Positions 8,406 to 18,683 of a DNA stretch of 64,000 nucleotides are shown here, in pieces; position 1 is the stretch's first letter, and each line of letters opens with the position of its first letter. The translations under genes were made by a program, and so were the position numbers. Source of the DNA: Palsa-504 sp963705835 (GTDB lineage: Bacteria > Actinomycetota > Actinomycetes > Streptosporangiales > Streptosporangiaceae); the NCBI GenBank assembly GCA_963705835.1, contig CAVPLC010000035.1, forward strand, positions 6,763-70,762, given 5' to 3'. Below the pieces are notes generated by a model. It was not told where the DNA came from, made no database searches, and saw only the letters and a program-made list of their open reading frames with translations.

Positions 8406-9338
8406 ATGACCGATTCTGTCCGCAGCATGCGCGCCATGTGCGCATCGAGCCCTGATCCGGCCAGCCTGACCAGCCAGAACGTCCCGGTCCCTGATCCAGG
8501 GCCGGGCGAACTGCTGGTTGAGGTCCGCGCCACCGCCATCACCGCCGGCGAGCTCAGCTGGCCGGAGAGCTGGCCCGCCATCCCCTGCCACGACCTGTCC
8601 GGGGTGGTGGCCGCCACGGGTAACGGGGTCACCGGCTGGCGGGCCGGCGACGAAGCCTACGGCCTGGTCGGTTTCGACCGCCCCGGCGCCGCCGCGGAGT
8701 ACGTCACCGCACCCGCCGCCGACCTCGCCCCCAAGCCCGCTTCGGTGGATCACCTGGCGGCCGCCGCCATCCCGCTCGGCGCGCTCACGGCCTGGCAGGC
8801 CCTGCACGAGCACGCAGGGCTGCGGCCTGGGCAGCAGGTCCTGGTCCACGGCGGCGCCGGCGGTGTCGGCGCCTACGCGGTCCAGCTCGCAGCGCTGGCT
8901 GGCGCCCGGGTGACCGCTACCGCGTCCGCGCGGGACCTGGCCTTCGTCACCGGGCTCGGCGCCAGCGACGTCCTCGATTACACCGGCCGCTTCGAAGAGC
9001 ACGTGCACGACGTGGACGTCGTGATCGACCCGGTCGGCGGCACCACCACCGCCCGTTCCTGGCCGGTGCTGCGCAGCGGCGGGACCCTGGTCGCCATCGC
9101 AGAGGAGCCGGACCCGGGCACCGGGGGCCGCGACGACGTCCACAGCTCGTACTTCGTGGTCCGGCCCGACGGCAGCCAGCTGCGAGAACTAGCCAGCCTG
9201 GTCGACAAGGGGCAGCTGCGCCCGGTTGTCTCGGCGGTCTTCGAACTGAGCGCCCTGCCAGAGGCCTTCCTGGCCCAGCGGGCCGAACGACCCCCGGGCA
9301 AGGTGATCATCAGCATCGGGGCCGGAGGCCGCCGCTGA
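8406..9338 (+). CDS. NADP-dependent medium-chain (quinone oxidoreductase-type) oxidoreductase
   Basis: A 310-residue MDR-superfamily protein. The N-terminal GroES-like domain has CHDLSGVVAATGNGV, and the Rossmann motif is VHGGAGGVGAYAVQLA. The C-terminus RPPGKVIISI is typical of zinc-independent quinone/enone reductases. It would reduce an enone, quinone or aldehyde with NADPH. It follows the cupin gene closely. ATGs at 8427 and 8436 are alternative starts. Confidence 0.85.
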   Translation: MTDSVRSMRAMCASSPDPASLTSQNVPVPDPGPGELLVEVRATAITAGELSWPESWPAIPCHDLSGVVAATGNGVTGWRAGDEAYGLVGFDRPGAAAEYVTAPAADLAPKPASVDHLAAAAIPLGALTAWQALHEHAGLRPGQQVLVHGGAGGVGAYAVQLAALAGARVTATASARDLAFVTGLGASDVLDYTGRFEEHVHDVDVVIDPVGGTTTARSWPVLRSGGTLVAIAEEPDPGTGGRDDVHSSYFVVRPDGSQLRELASLVDKGQLRPVVSAVFELSALPEAFLAQRAERPPGKVIISIGAGGRR

Positions 9339-9403
9339 GACTTTCGCCCAGGCCGTCGCCACGGCGACGAGCACGTGATCGACTCCGCCGCGGCGGCTTT
9401 TGC

Positions 9404-10000
9404 TTACGCGGCGGCGAGCTGGCGTTCGGCCGACGCGGGCAGCAGCAGATCGGCGACGGGGCGCCTGGTCCGCGGCGCGGCCTCACGAGCGGCCAGTGCC
9501 GAGGGGAGCGAAGCGGTGTCCTCCCGGCGGCCGATCGCGATGACCACGACCGGGGTGAGCGTCTGGTCCAGGCCGAACTCATCCCGGACCGCGTCGGTGT
9601 CGAAGCCGCCCATCTGATGCACGACGAGCCCGTCGGCCTGCGCCTGGGTCACCAGCGCGTGCACGGCCTGCCCGGTGTCGTACAGCGCCCACGGCTGCGG
9701 CCTGCCGTCGTCGCCCGCGGTGCGCGCCGCGACGAGGACCAGCGCGCTGGCCGCGCCGGCCCAGGCCTGGTTGCCGGGGGCGAGGGCGGTGAAGAGCCGG
9801 CCGTGTGCCTCCTCGCCGCGGCGGGTGACCAGGAACCGCCAGGGCTGGCTGTTCCCCGCCGACGGCGCCCAGCGGGCCGCCTCGAGCAGCGCGGTCAGGG
9901 CCTCGTCGCCGATTTCGTGCGCGGCGTCGAACCCGCGCGGACTCCACCGCTCGGCGAGCAGCGGGTGAACGGGGACCGTCGTGCTGGCGGTCTTGCGCAT
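9404..10000 (-). CDS. Nitroreductase family protein
   Basis: About 198 residues from ATG 10000, chosen because AAGGA lies 10 nt upstream and because earlier in-frame ATGs fall inside the inverted-repeat operator. Motifs are ERWSPRGFD, AARWAPSAGNSQPWRFLV (FMN phosphate binding) and DTGQAVHALVTQAQADGL. These FMN enzymes reduce nitro groups, quinones or flavins with NAD(P)H. The gene is divergent from a MarR regulator with paired palindromes between, a common arrangement for a regulator and its detoxification target. Confidence 0.87.
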   Translation of the reverse strand: MRKTASTTVPVHPLLAERWSPRGFDAAHEIGDEALTALLEAARWAPSAGNSQPWRFLVTRRGEEAHGRLFTALAPGNQAWAGAASALVLVAARTAGDDGRPQPWALYDTGQAVHALVTQAQADGLVVHQMGGFDTDAVRDEFGLDQTLTPVVVIAIGRREDTASLPSALAAREAAPRTRRPVADLLLPASAERQLAAA

Positions 10001-10051
10001 TGCGGTGGTGTCCTTCGTCTTAGCCGCGGGAACCACGGGAGACGTCAGTTG

Positions 10052-10091
10052 ATGACGTGTCATGGACCTCTCAACATGCATGACACGTCAT
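10052..10091. promoter_or_regulatory. Paired operator in the nitroreductase/MarR divergent promoter
   Basis: ATGACGTGTCATG at 10052-10064 is the exact reverse complement of CATGACACGTCAT at 10079-10091. Each arm is itself nearly palindromic (TGACGTGTCA). Two sites 27 bp apart between divergent starts fit two MarR dimers repressing both genes. Confidence 0.65.
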
Positions 10092-10113
10092 TAATTCCGG
10101 CTAGGATGGGGTC

Positions 10114-10581
10114 ATGTCCGTCCAGTGGCTCACCGCGGACGAGCAGCGCATCTGGCGTGCCTACCTGCGGGCCGGAACGCTGCTCACCGCCCGGCTGAAC
10201 CGGCAGCTACAGGCCGATTCCGGCCTGTCGCTGGCGGAGTACGAGGTGCTCGTCCAGCTCAGCGAGACACCCGGCGGCCGGCTGCGCCCGTTCCAGCTCG
10301 GCCAGGCCCTGGACTGGGAGCAGAGCAGGCTATCCCACCTGCTGTCCCGGATGACCCGCCGCGGGTTCGTGGCCAGGGAAGGGTGCTCAGGCGACGGGCG
10401 GGGAGCGTTCGTCGCGCTCACCGCCGCGGGCCGGGCCGCGATCGAATCGGCGGCGCCCGGGCACGTGGCCGCCGTCCGCAGGCTGATCTTCGACGCCCTG
10501 GGCCCGGCGCGGGCGAAGGCGTTCGGGCGGGCCCTCGAGACGATCCTGGCCGCGCTGGAGGACCCCGGAGAGCTCAGATGA
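10114..10581 (+). CDS. MarR family transcriptional regulator
   Basis: A 155-residue winged-helix protein. The recognition region is QLGQALDWEQSRLSHLLSRM, followed by the wing RRGFVAREGCSGDGRGAFVALT. MarR proteins bind short palindromes as dimers and release on ligand binding. The paired palindrome directly upstream is the likely target, so autoregulation and control of the divergent nitroreductase are inferred. Its end overlaps the convergent acyl-CoA dehydrogenase by 8 bp. Confidence 0.9.
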   Translation: MSVQWLTADEQRIWRAYLRAGTLLTARLNRQLQADSGLSLAEYEVLVQLSETPGGRLRPFQLGQALDWEQSRLSHLLSRMTRRGFVAREGCSGDGRGAFVALTAAGRAAIESAAPGHVAAVRRLIFDALGPARAKAFGRALETILAALEDPGELR

Positions 10582-11626
10582 GGCCGGCCGCGATGGCCGC
10601 GGCGTGCCGGGCCGGTCGCCCGAACAGGTAACCGGCGCCGTGAGCCCGCTTGAGGTAGCGGTGCGCCCGGTGTTCCCAGGTGATGCCGATCGCGCCGTGC
10701 AACTGGATCATCTCTCCGGCGACCTTGATCAGCGCCTCGGAGCAGTAGACCTTGACCGCGGCGGCCTGCAGCGCGAGCGCATCCCCGGAGGCGGCAGCGG
10801 CCGAACGGGACAGCGACTGCGCCGACTCCACCAGGACGTGCAGGTCGGCCAGCCGGTGCTGCAGCGCTTGGAACCCGCCGATGGCCCGCCCGAACTGCAC
10901 TCGGGTCATCGCGTACTCGACGGTCAGCTCCAGCGCCCGCCGGGCCGCGCCGACCTGCTCGGCGCCGAGCGCCAGGCACGCCAGGTCCCTGGCCCGGTCC
11001 AGCGCGCCCGCCGCGTCGTCGCCGACACGGCACCCGCGGGCCCGCGTCAGCCGCACGACCGCCAGCCTGCGCGTCTCATCCATGGTGGTCACGGCCGTGC
11101 GGGAGACGCCGTCCCGGCCCGGATCCACCTCGAACAGCCCCACGCCATCCGGGCCGCGCGCCGCGACCAGCAGCACGCCGGCCGTGTCGCCGTCCAGCAC
11201 GTAATGCGCCTCGCCGTCCACCTCCCAGCCGTCCCCGTGGGCAGGCCGGGCAGAGAACCCCACCTCGCCGCTGTCCCAGTGCCCGTCGCTCGGCGTCCAG
11301 GCCAGCGCGGCCGTCGCGGACCCGTCGGCGATCGCGGGCAGCAGCCGCCGGCAGGCGTCGTCGTCGCCGGTGCCCAGCAGGGCCTGCGCGGCCAGGACGG
11401 CCGAGCCGAGCATGGGGGAGGGGATCAGCTCGCGGCCGAGTTCGGCCATGACGACGCCGGTCTCGGCCGCTCCTGCGCCCGCGCCGCCGTAACGTTCCGG
11501 GATCGCGAGCCCGGCCGCGCCGACCTCGCCGCACAGCCGGCGCCACAGCGACCCCCCGTCGCCGGCCGACGTCACCAGGCCGCGCACGGCGTCGCGGAGG
11601 TCCTGCTGCTCCCGGGTGAGGCTCAT
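10574..11626 (-). CDS. Acyl-CoA dehydrogenase (FadE), third gene of the fadD3 operon
   Basis: 350 residues from ATG 11626, which overlaps the stop of the upstream enoyl-CoA hydratase by 4 bp. It shows the acyl-CoA dehydrogenase layout: GLAIPERYGGAGAGAAE at the N-terminus, then EYAMTRVQFGRAIGGFQALQHRLAD and IQLHGAIGITWEHRAHRYLKRA. It is short, like the small subunits of actinobacterial steroid acyl-CoA dehydrogenases, which work as heterotetramers. Co-transcription with fadD3 under a KstR2-type box suggests a role in C/D-ring beta-oxidation (FadE31-33-like). The exact orthologue is uncertain. Confidence 0.85.
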   Translation of the reverse strand: MSLTREQQDLRDAVRGLVTSAGDGGSLWRRLCGEVGAAGLAIPERYGGAGAGAAETGVVMAELGRELIPSPMLGSAVLAAQALLGTGDDDACRRLLPAIADGSATAALAWTPSDGHWDSGEVGFSARPAHGDGWEVDGEAHYVLDGDTAGVLLVAARGPDGVGLFEVDPGRDGVSRTAVTTMDETRRLAVVRLTRARGCRVGDDAAGALDRARDLACLALGAEQVGAARRALELTVEYAMTRVQFGRAIGGFQALQHRLADLHVLVESAQSLSRSAAAASGDALALQAAAVKVYCSEALIKVAGEMIQLHGAIGITWEHRAHRYLKRAHGAGYLFGRPARHAAAIAAGLI

Positions 11627-12456
11627 CCAGACGCCTTCATGCCCCGGGCGTCCAGCCCGGCCAGCGAATGCCCGGACACCTCGGCGTTGTGCGCGTGCGC
11701 CAGGTGGTGCAGGCCGAACACCGCGTCCATGCCCGGCCGCATCCCCATCTGGTCCTCGCACTGGTTGACCGCCCGCTTGGCCAGCGCCAGCCCGAACGCC
11801 GGCATCTCGGCGATCTGCCCGGCCAGCGCGAACGTCACGGACTCCAGGTCCGCCCGCGGCACCACCCGGTTCACCATGCCGGCCTGGTAGGCGCGCTCGG
11901 CCCCGAACCGCCCGCCGGTAAACAGCACCTCCTTGGCCAGCCGCGGCCCGAGCACCCACGGATGCGCGAAGTACTCCACGCCCGGGATCCCCATCCGCAC
12001 CACCGGGTCGGCGAAGAACGCGTCATCGGCCGCCACGATCAGGTCGCACACCCAGGCGAGCATCAGCCCGCCGGCGATGCACGCGCCGTGCACCATCGCG
12101 ATGACCGGCTTGGGAATCTCCCGCCAGCGCCGGCACATGCCGAGGTAGACCTCCATCTCACGGGCGTACCTGGCGTCCGCGCCGGCCTTGCCCACGTGGT
12201 CCCACCACAGCACGGCCTGGCGGTCGAAGGACTTGTCCGCGTCCCGCTCCGGGGTGCCGATGTCGTGGCCGCCGCAGAAGTGCTTGCCCGCCCCGGTCAG
12301 CACGAGCACCGCGACCTGATCGTCGTTCACCGCCCGGGCGAACGCCGCGTCCAGCGCGTAGGTCATCGCGGAGTTCTGCGCGTTGGCGTATTCCGGCCGG
12401 TTCAGAGTGATCACCGCGACCCGGCCGCGCGCCTCGTACAGGACCTCATCCGCCAT
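11623..12456 (-). CDS. Enoyl-CoA hydratase/isomerase family protein
   Basis: 277 residues of crotonase fold. It has the oxyanion-hole segments GKHFCGGHDIG and HGACIAGGLMLAWVCDLIVA and the downstream GIPGVEYFAHPWVLG. It overlaps fadD3 by 11 bp and the following fadE by 4 bp, so it is translationally coupled in a three-gene operon. It probably hydrates an unsaturated ring-degradation intermediate, but its substrate is not evident. It is not the EchA20 gene, which lies at 36.8-37.6 kb. Confidence 0.85.
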   Translation of the reverse strand: MADEVLYEARGRVAVITLNRPEYANAQNSAMTYALDAAFARAVNDDQVAVLVLTGAGKHFCGGHDIGTPERDADKSFDRQAVLWWDHVGKAGADARYAREMEVYLGMCRRWREIPKPVIAMVHGACIAGGLMLAWVCDLIVAADDAFFADPVVRMGIPGVEYFAHPWVLGPRLAKEVLFTGGRFGAERAYQAGMVNRVVPRADLESVTFALAGQIAEMPAFGLALAKRAVNQCEDQMGMRPGMDAVFGLHHLAHAHNAEVSGHSLAGLDARGMKASG

Positions 12457-14008
12457 CAGGCCCGGCCTCCTCTCGAAGCAGACGCTTCAGCACCTTCCCC
12501 GACGGATTGCGGGGCAGCTCATCGCGGAACACCACCCGCCGCGGCACCTTGTAGTTGGCCAGCCGCTCCCGGCAGAAGGCCAGCACCTCCGCCTCGGCCA
12601 GCGCGTGCCCTGGCCGGGTGACCAGGTAGGCCCGGCCGACCTCGCCGAGCCGCGGGTCGGGCACGCCGACCACGGCCGAGTCCGCGACCCCGTCCAGCCG
12701 GGCCAGCACCTGCTCCACCTCGGCCGGGTACACGTTGAACCCGCCGCAGATGTACATGTCCTTGATCCGCCCGGTGATGGCGAGGTTCCCGGCCGCGTCC
12801 AGCCGCCCCGCATCGCCGGTGTGCAGCCACCCGTCTGCGTCGATGGCCGCCTTCGTCGCGTCCGGATCGTCCAGGTAGCCGAGCATCATGTTGGGCCCGC
12901 GGAGCAGGATCTCGTCGCGATCGCCGATCCGGACCTCGAACCCGGCCGCGGCCCGCCCCGACGTGCCGGAGACGACCTCGGGCGGATCCCCGGGACGGCA
13001 CATCGTGGCCACCACGGCCTCGGTCAGCCCGTAGGCGGTCAGCACGACCTCGAAGCTCAGCTCGCGCCGCATCCGCTCCACCAGCGCGACCGGCACGTCC
13101 GCCGCGCCGGTGACCGCGAGCCGCAGGCTGGACAGGTCGAAAGAACCCCGCGACGGATGATCCAGGATCGAGGAGTAGATCGTCGGCGCCCCGGGCAGCA
13201 CGGTGATCCGCTCGGCCTCGATCAGCCGCATGGCCTGCCCCGCGTCGAACACCGCCTGCGGCACCAGGGCCGCCCCGCTGACCAGGCAGGCCAGGATGCC
13301 CGCCTTGTAGCCGAACGTATGGAAGAACGGATTCACCACCAGATACCGGTCACGCGCGGTCAGCAGCGCGCACTCCGCCCACGCCCGCGCCACGGCCAGG
13401 GTCCGCTCGTGCGAGGTCATCGCGCCCTTGCTCCGCCCGGTCGTGCCCGAGGTGAACATGATGTCGCTGACGTCACAAGGCCGCACCGCCCCCGCTCGCC
13501 GGCGAGCCTCAGCCAGCACAGTCCGCCGCCGCGCCCCCGTCAGCGAACCCCCCCGCGACACGAAGACGTCCCATTCCCCCGGCAGCCGCACCACCAGCCC
13601 GAGCCGGTCCAGATCGCCGGGTTCGGCCGCCCGCCGCAGCGCCCCCAGCCGGTCCACACCGAGGAACTCACCGTCCACGAACAGCACCGAGGCCCCGCTG
13701 CGCGAGATCACGTCCAGCGCCTCGGGCCCGGTGAACCTGGTGCTGACCGGCACCAGTACCCCGCCCGCACCGAGCGTCCCCAGCGCGGCCAGCACCCACC
13801 GAACGCTGTTGGGCGCCCACAACGCCACCCGGTCCCCGGGCGCCAGGCCGCACTCGATCAGCGCACCGGCCACCCCCGCCACCCGCTCGTCCAGCTCGCC
13901 GTAACTGAGCCGCGCCCCGCCCGGCTCGGCCAGCGCCTCCGCGTCGCCGAACTCCCGAGCCGCCTGCGCCACCGCGGCCGGGATCGTCAGCTCCGCCGGC
14001 GCGCCCAA
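12446..14008 (-). CDS. fadD3: FadD3-like acyl-CoA ligase (HIP-CoA synthetase)
   Basis: About 520 residues from TTG 14008, placed behind AGGAGG. ANL-superfamily motifs are IMFTSGTTGRSKGAMTSHE (P-loop), AYGLTEA, GWLHTGDAGRLD, GRIKDMYICGGFNVYPAEVE and the C-terminal PRNPSGKVLKR with the catalytic Lys. FadD3 activates the steroid C/D-ring propionate (HIP) as its CoA thioester, the entry step of ring C/D catabolism. The assignment rests on a perfect KstR2-type box at its promoter and on the divergent fadE30-ipdF pair, as in mycobacteria. Confidence 0.85.
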   Translation of the reverse strand: MGAPAELTIPAAVAQAAREFGDAEALAEPGGARLSYGELDERVAGVAGALIECGLAPGDRVALWAPNSVRWVLAALGTLGAGGVLVPVSTRFTGPEALDVISRSGASVLFVDGEFLGVDRLGALRRAAEPGDLDRLGLVVRLPGEWDVFVSRGGSLTGARRRTVLAEARRRAGAVRPCDVSDIMFTSGTTGRSKGAMTSHERTLAVARAWAECALLTARDRYLVVNPFFHTFGYKAGILACLVSGAALVPQAVFDAGQAMRLIEAERITVLPGAPTIYSSILDHPSRGSFDLSSLRLAVTGAADVPVALVERMRRELSFEVVLTAYGLTEAVVATMCRPGDPPEVVSGTSGRAAAGFEVRIGDRDEILLRGPNMMLGYLDDPDATKAAIDADGWLHTGDAGRLDAAGNLAITGRIKDMYICGGFNVYPAEVEQVLARLDGVADSAVVGVPDPRLGEVGRAYLVTRPGHALAEAEVLAFCRERLANYKVPRRVVFRDELPRNPSGKVLKRLLREEAGPDGG

Positions 14009-14021
14009 AACCCTCCTAGCA

Positions 14022-14035
14022 AGCAAGTGCTTGGT
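14022..14035. promoter_or_regulatory. KstR2-type operator
   Basis: AGCAAGTGCTTGGT matches the mycobacterial KstR2 consensus AnCAAGnnCTTGnT at every fixed position. It lies just upstream of fadD3 (minus strand) and 83 bp before fadE30 (plus strand). KstR2 represses HIP genes and is released by HIP-CoA. The regulator itself is not in the window. Confidence 0.8.
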
Positions 14036-14118
14036 AGGTTTACCCTACGCACCAGGGGCAGCGCCTGCCAGACCCTGTCGGCTAGAGCCAGGGCCGGCTA
14101 GATCCAGGGGAGGCCCGG

Positions 14119-15286
14119 GTGCGGTTCACGCCGCAGGACGAGCAGTTCCGTGCCGACGTGCGCGCGTGGCTGGCCGCCAACCTGACCGGCGAGTTCGCCG
14201 CGCTGCGCGGCGCGGGCGGCCCGGGCCGCGAGCACGAACGGCACGACGAGCGGCTGTCCTGGAACCGGCACCTGGCCGCGGCGGGCTGGACCTGCCTGGG
14301 CTGGCCAGACCGAGTTCGGCGGCCACGGCGCCACCCTGGCCCGGCAGGTCATCTTCCACGAGGAGTACGCCCGGGCCAGCGCGCCGGCCCGGGTGAGCAT
14401 CGTCGGCGAGGAACTGCTCGGCCCGACCCTGATCGCGTTCGGCACCACCGAGCAGCACAAACGCTTCCTGCCGCCGATCAAAGCGGTGACAGAGCTGTGG
14501 TGCCAGGGCTACTCCGAGCCCGGCGCCGGCTCCGACCTGGCCAACGTGGCCACCCGCGCGACGCTGGACGGCAACCACTGGGTGATCACCGGCCAGAAGA
14601 TCTGGACCTCGCTGGCCCACGTGGCCGACTGGTGCTTCGTGCTGGCCCGCACCGCACCAGGCTCCCGCCGGGGCAAGGGCCTGTCTTACCTGCTCGTCCC
14701 GATGCGCCAGCCGGGCGTCACGGTCCGCCCGATCCGCCAGCTCACCGGGACCTCGGAGTTCAACGAGGTGTTCTTCGACGGCGCCCGCACCGACGCCGCG
14801 AACGTGGTCGGCGAGCCCGGCGACGGCTGGCGGATCGCCAAGGCCACGCTGGCCATCGAGCGCGGCGCGGCCATGCTCGGCCTGCAGGTCGGTTTCCGCC
14901 GCGACCTGGAGAACCTGCTGGACGTGGCCCGGCACACCGAAGCCGGCCAGGATCGGCTGCTCCGCGACAAGCTGGCCCGGGCCTGGATCGGCCTGGAGGC
15001 CGTCCGCGCCTACGCCCTCGACACCCTCGACGGCCCCAGCGACAAGGCCGAGGCCTCCGTCCTGAAGATCCTGTGGTCCCGCTGGCACCAGTCCCTCGGC
15101 GAACTCGCCATGGAGGTCCTCGGCCCGTCGTCGGCCATAGCGCGGGGCGAGCCCTACGACCTGGACGAATGGCAGCGCCTGTTCCTGTTCACCCGGGCCG
15201 AGACGATCTACGGCGGGTCCGACGAGATCCAGCGCAACATCATCGCCACCCGCGCCCTCGGCCTGCCCCGCCCCGAAGATCCATGA
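14119..15286 (+). pseudogene. fadE30: FadE30-like acyl-CoA dehydrogenase, one-base frameshift
   Basis: GTG 14119 follows GGGGAGG. The first frame reads FTPQDEQFRADVRAWLAANL to CLGWP. After an extra base at about 14307 the match continues in another frame as TEFGGHGATLARQVIFHEEY, then GYSEPGAGSDLANV, ITGQKIWTSLAH and YGGSDEIQRNIIATRALGLPR to 15286. Removing one base gives 388 residues, close to M. tuberculosis FadE30 (about 385). The enzyme would dehydrogenate the HIP-derived acyl-CoA. Its stop overlaps the next start by 4 bp. This is either a sequencing indel or a fresh lesion. Confidence 0.8.
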
Positions 15287-16044
15287 ACGGCCACCACCTG
15301 CTCGAGGGCAAGGTCGTCGTGATCACCGCGGCGGCCGGGACCGGCATCGGCGGCGCGGCCGCCCGCCGCTGCCTGGAGGAAGGCGCCCAGGTGATGGTCA
15401 GCGACCAGCACACCAGACGCCTGGCCGAGACCCGCGACGAGCTCACGCAGGCCCACGGCGACCGGGTCGCCGCGCAGCCCTGCGACGTCACCGACGAGGA
15501 GCAGGTGACCGCGCTGATCGCGGCCGCGGCCAGGCACTTCGGCCGCATCGACGTGCTGATCAACAACGCCGGCCTGGGCGGCACCGCCTCGGTCCTCGAC
15601 ATGACCGACGAGCAGTGGCTGCGGGTGCTGGACGTGACGCTGACCGGGACGTTCCGCTGCACCAGGGCGGCGCTGCGCCAGATGGTCGCCCAGGGCCACG
15701 GCGGAGCGGTGGTCAACAACGCCTCGGTCCTCGGCTGGCGCGCCCAGCCGGCCCAGGCGCACTACGCGGCGGCCAAGGCCGGGGTGATGGCCTTCACCCG
15801 CTGCGCCGCCCTCGACGTGGCCCGGCACGGCATCCGGGTCAACGCGGTGGCCCCGAGCCTGGCCATCCACCCCTTCCTGGCCAAGGTGACCAGCGAGGAC
15901 CTGCTCGCCGAACTGGCCGGCCGCGAGGCGTTCGGCCGCGCCGCCGAGCCGTGGGAGGTCGCCAACGTCATGGTCTTCCTGGCCAGCGACTACGCCGGCT
16001 ACATGACCGGCGAGGTGGTCTCGGTCAGCGCCCAGCACCCCTGA
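15283..16044 (+). CDS. ipdF: Short-chain dehydrogenase, IpdF-like (HIP ring pathway)
   Basis: 253 residues from ATG 15283. The NAD(P)-binding region reads VITAAAGTGIGGAAARRCLEEGAQVMVSD-like, with NNAGLGG and the catalytic Tyr/Lys in HYAAAKAGVMAFTRCAA. The C-terminus AGYMTGEVVSVSAQ matches my recollection of M. tuberculosis Rv3559c, which oxidises the 5-hydroxyl of the HIP-derived CoA ester. It directly follows fadE30, the mycobacterial order, and is coupled to it by an ATGA overlap. Confidence 0.85.
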   Translation: MNGHHLLEGKVVVITAAAGTGIGGAAARRCLEEGAQVMVSDQHTRRLAETRDELTQAHGDRVAAQPCDVTDEEQVTALIAAAARHFGRIDVLINNAGLGGTASVLDMTDEQWLRVLDVTLTGTFRCTRAALRQMVAQGHGGAVVNNASVLGWRAQPAQAHYAAAKAGVMAFTRCAALDVARHGIRVNAVAPSLAIHPFLAKVTSEDLLAELAGREAFGRAAEPWEVANVMVFLASDYAGYMTGEVVSVSAQHP

Positions 16045-16077
16045 GCCCCGCACCGGTCCCCGCCGCACGCAGGCCGC

Positions 16078-16117
16078 CCCGTTCGGGCAAATTCAAAGAT
16101 CATTTATCCCGAACGGG
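16078..16117. terminator. Bidirectional terminator-like hairpin between convergent ipdF and fadA5
   Basis: CCCGTTCGGG (16078-16087) and CCCGAACGGG (16108-16117) are perfect 10-bp arms around a 20-nt AT-rich loop. The site fills the 97-bp convergent gap. A sibling with the same arm sequence lies at 33940-33976. Confidence 0.6.
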
Positions 16118-16141
16118 CAGTGGCTCACCGACCCCAGCCGG

Positions 16142-17314
<1,173 letters not shown>

Positions 17315-17348
17315 GGCTCACCTCCGGATCCTGTGATCTAATCCAAAC

Positions 17349-17362
17349 TAGAACACGTTCCA
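17349..17362. promoter_or_regulatory. KstR-type operator between fadA5 and cyp125
   Basis: TAGAACACGTTCCA fits the KstR consensus TnnAACnnGTTnnA. It lies 34 bp from the fadA5 start and 22 bp from the cyp125 start, so one repressor could control both. KstR is a TetR-type repressor relieved by a cholesterol-derived CoA ester. Confidence 0.75.
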
Positions 17363-17384
17363 CTCTCAGCCAAGGGAGGCTGCC

Positions 17385-18613
17385 GTGACCGTGCCGGACA
17401 TCCCGCCTGGCTTTGACCTCACCGATCCGGACATCTACACGACCAGGGTGCCGGCGCGGGAGCTGGCCGAGCTGCGCCGGGCGGCGCCGGTCTGGTGGGT
17501 CGCGCAGCGCCGCGGCTCGGCGGGGTTCGACGACGAGGGGTACTGGGCCGTCACCCGGCACGCCGACATCCTGGCCGTCTCGAAGACCCCCGACGTGTTC
17601 TCGTCTTCGGAGAACACCGCGCTGATCCGGTTCGCCGAGGGCACGCCCCGCGAGTCGATCGAGATGCAGCGGATCATCCTGCTCAACATGGACCCGCCCG
17701 ACCACACCAAGCAGCGCGGCATCGTGTCCCGCGGTTTCACCCCCCGGGCCATCGGCGGGCTGCGCGAGGCGCTGACCGCGCGGGCGCAGCGCATCGTGGC
17801 GACCGCGCTGGAGTCCGGCACCGGTGACTTCGTCGTCGACGTCGCGACGGAGCTGCCGCTGCAGGCGATCTGCGAGCTGCTCGGGGTGCCGCAGGAGGAC
17901 CGGGGCAAGGTCTTCTCCTGGTCGAACCGGATGATCGGCTACGACGAGCGGGCCGCGGACGACGAGGACGGGATGGTCGCGGCCACCGAGATCCTCGGCT
18001 ACAGCCTGGCCATGGCCGAGGAGCGGCGGGGCTGCCCCCGGGACAACATCGTCACCAAGCTGATCAGCGCCGAGATCGACGGGCATCAGCTGTCCGACGA
18101 TGAGTTCGGCTTCTTCGTGCTGATGCTGGCCGTGGCCGGCAACGAGACGACCCGCAACGCGATCGCCCACGGGATGCTGGCGTTCCTTGACCACCCGGAG
18201 CAGTGGGAGCTGTTCAAGGCGTCGCGCCCGGACACCGCCGCCGACGAGATCGTCCGCTGGGCGACCCCGATCACGGTGTTCCAGCGCACCGCGACCCGGA
18301 GACGGTGCTCGGCGGGCAGCAGATCACGGCGGGCCAGCGCGTCGGGCTGTTCTACCGTTCGGCCAACTTCGACGAGGAGGTCTTCGAGCACCCCGAGCGG
18401 TTCGACGTCCTGCGGAACCCGAATCCGCACCTGGGTTACGGCGGCTACGGCACGCACTACTGCCTGGGCGCCAACCTGGCCAAGCTGGAGATCGAGCTGA
18501 TCTTCAACGCGATCGCCGACGCCATGCCGGACATCCGGATAGCGGGCGCTCCGGTCCGGTTGCGCTCCGGCTGGATCAACGGCATCAAGCACCTCCCCGT
18601 CACCTACACCTAA
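17385..18613 (+). pseudogene. cyp125: Cytochrome P450 CYP125 (steroid C26/C27 monooxygenase), one-base frameshift
   Basis: GTG 17385 follows AAGGGAGG. The N-terminus IPPGFDLTDPDIYTTRVP, FVLMLAVAGNETTRN (I helix) and DEIVRWATPITVFQRTA match CYP125 closely. At about 18300 one G is missing (GG where GGG is needed). The product resumes in another frame as VLGGQQITAGQRVGLFYRS, then YGGYGTHYCLGANLA with the haem Cys, and ends IKHLPVTYT. Repaired length is 409 residues. CYP125 oxidises the terminal side-chain carbon so that it can be activated as a CoA ester. Confidence 0.88.
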
Positions 18614-18683
18614 CGCTCCCGCCCCGGCCCCAGACCATGATCACGAACAGTTTCGGGCGCTATTTGCCACTTTCTGTGCATGA

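Noticed and set aside
7917..9143. Long open frame on the minus strand opposite the cupin and MDR genes
   Set aside because: It has Gly/Ala/Arg-rich composition and no motifs, and it shadows two well-supported plus-strand genes. Many similar antisense frames in this high-GC DNA were discarded for the same reason.
18290..18310. Programmed frameshifting in cyp125 and the other shifted steroid genes
   Set aside because: The shifts differ in direction, have no shared slippery sequence or downstream structure, and fall in G/C runs. Indel error or mutation is simpler.
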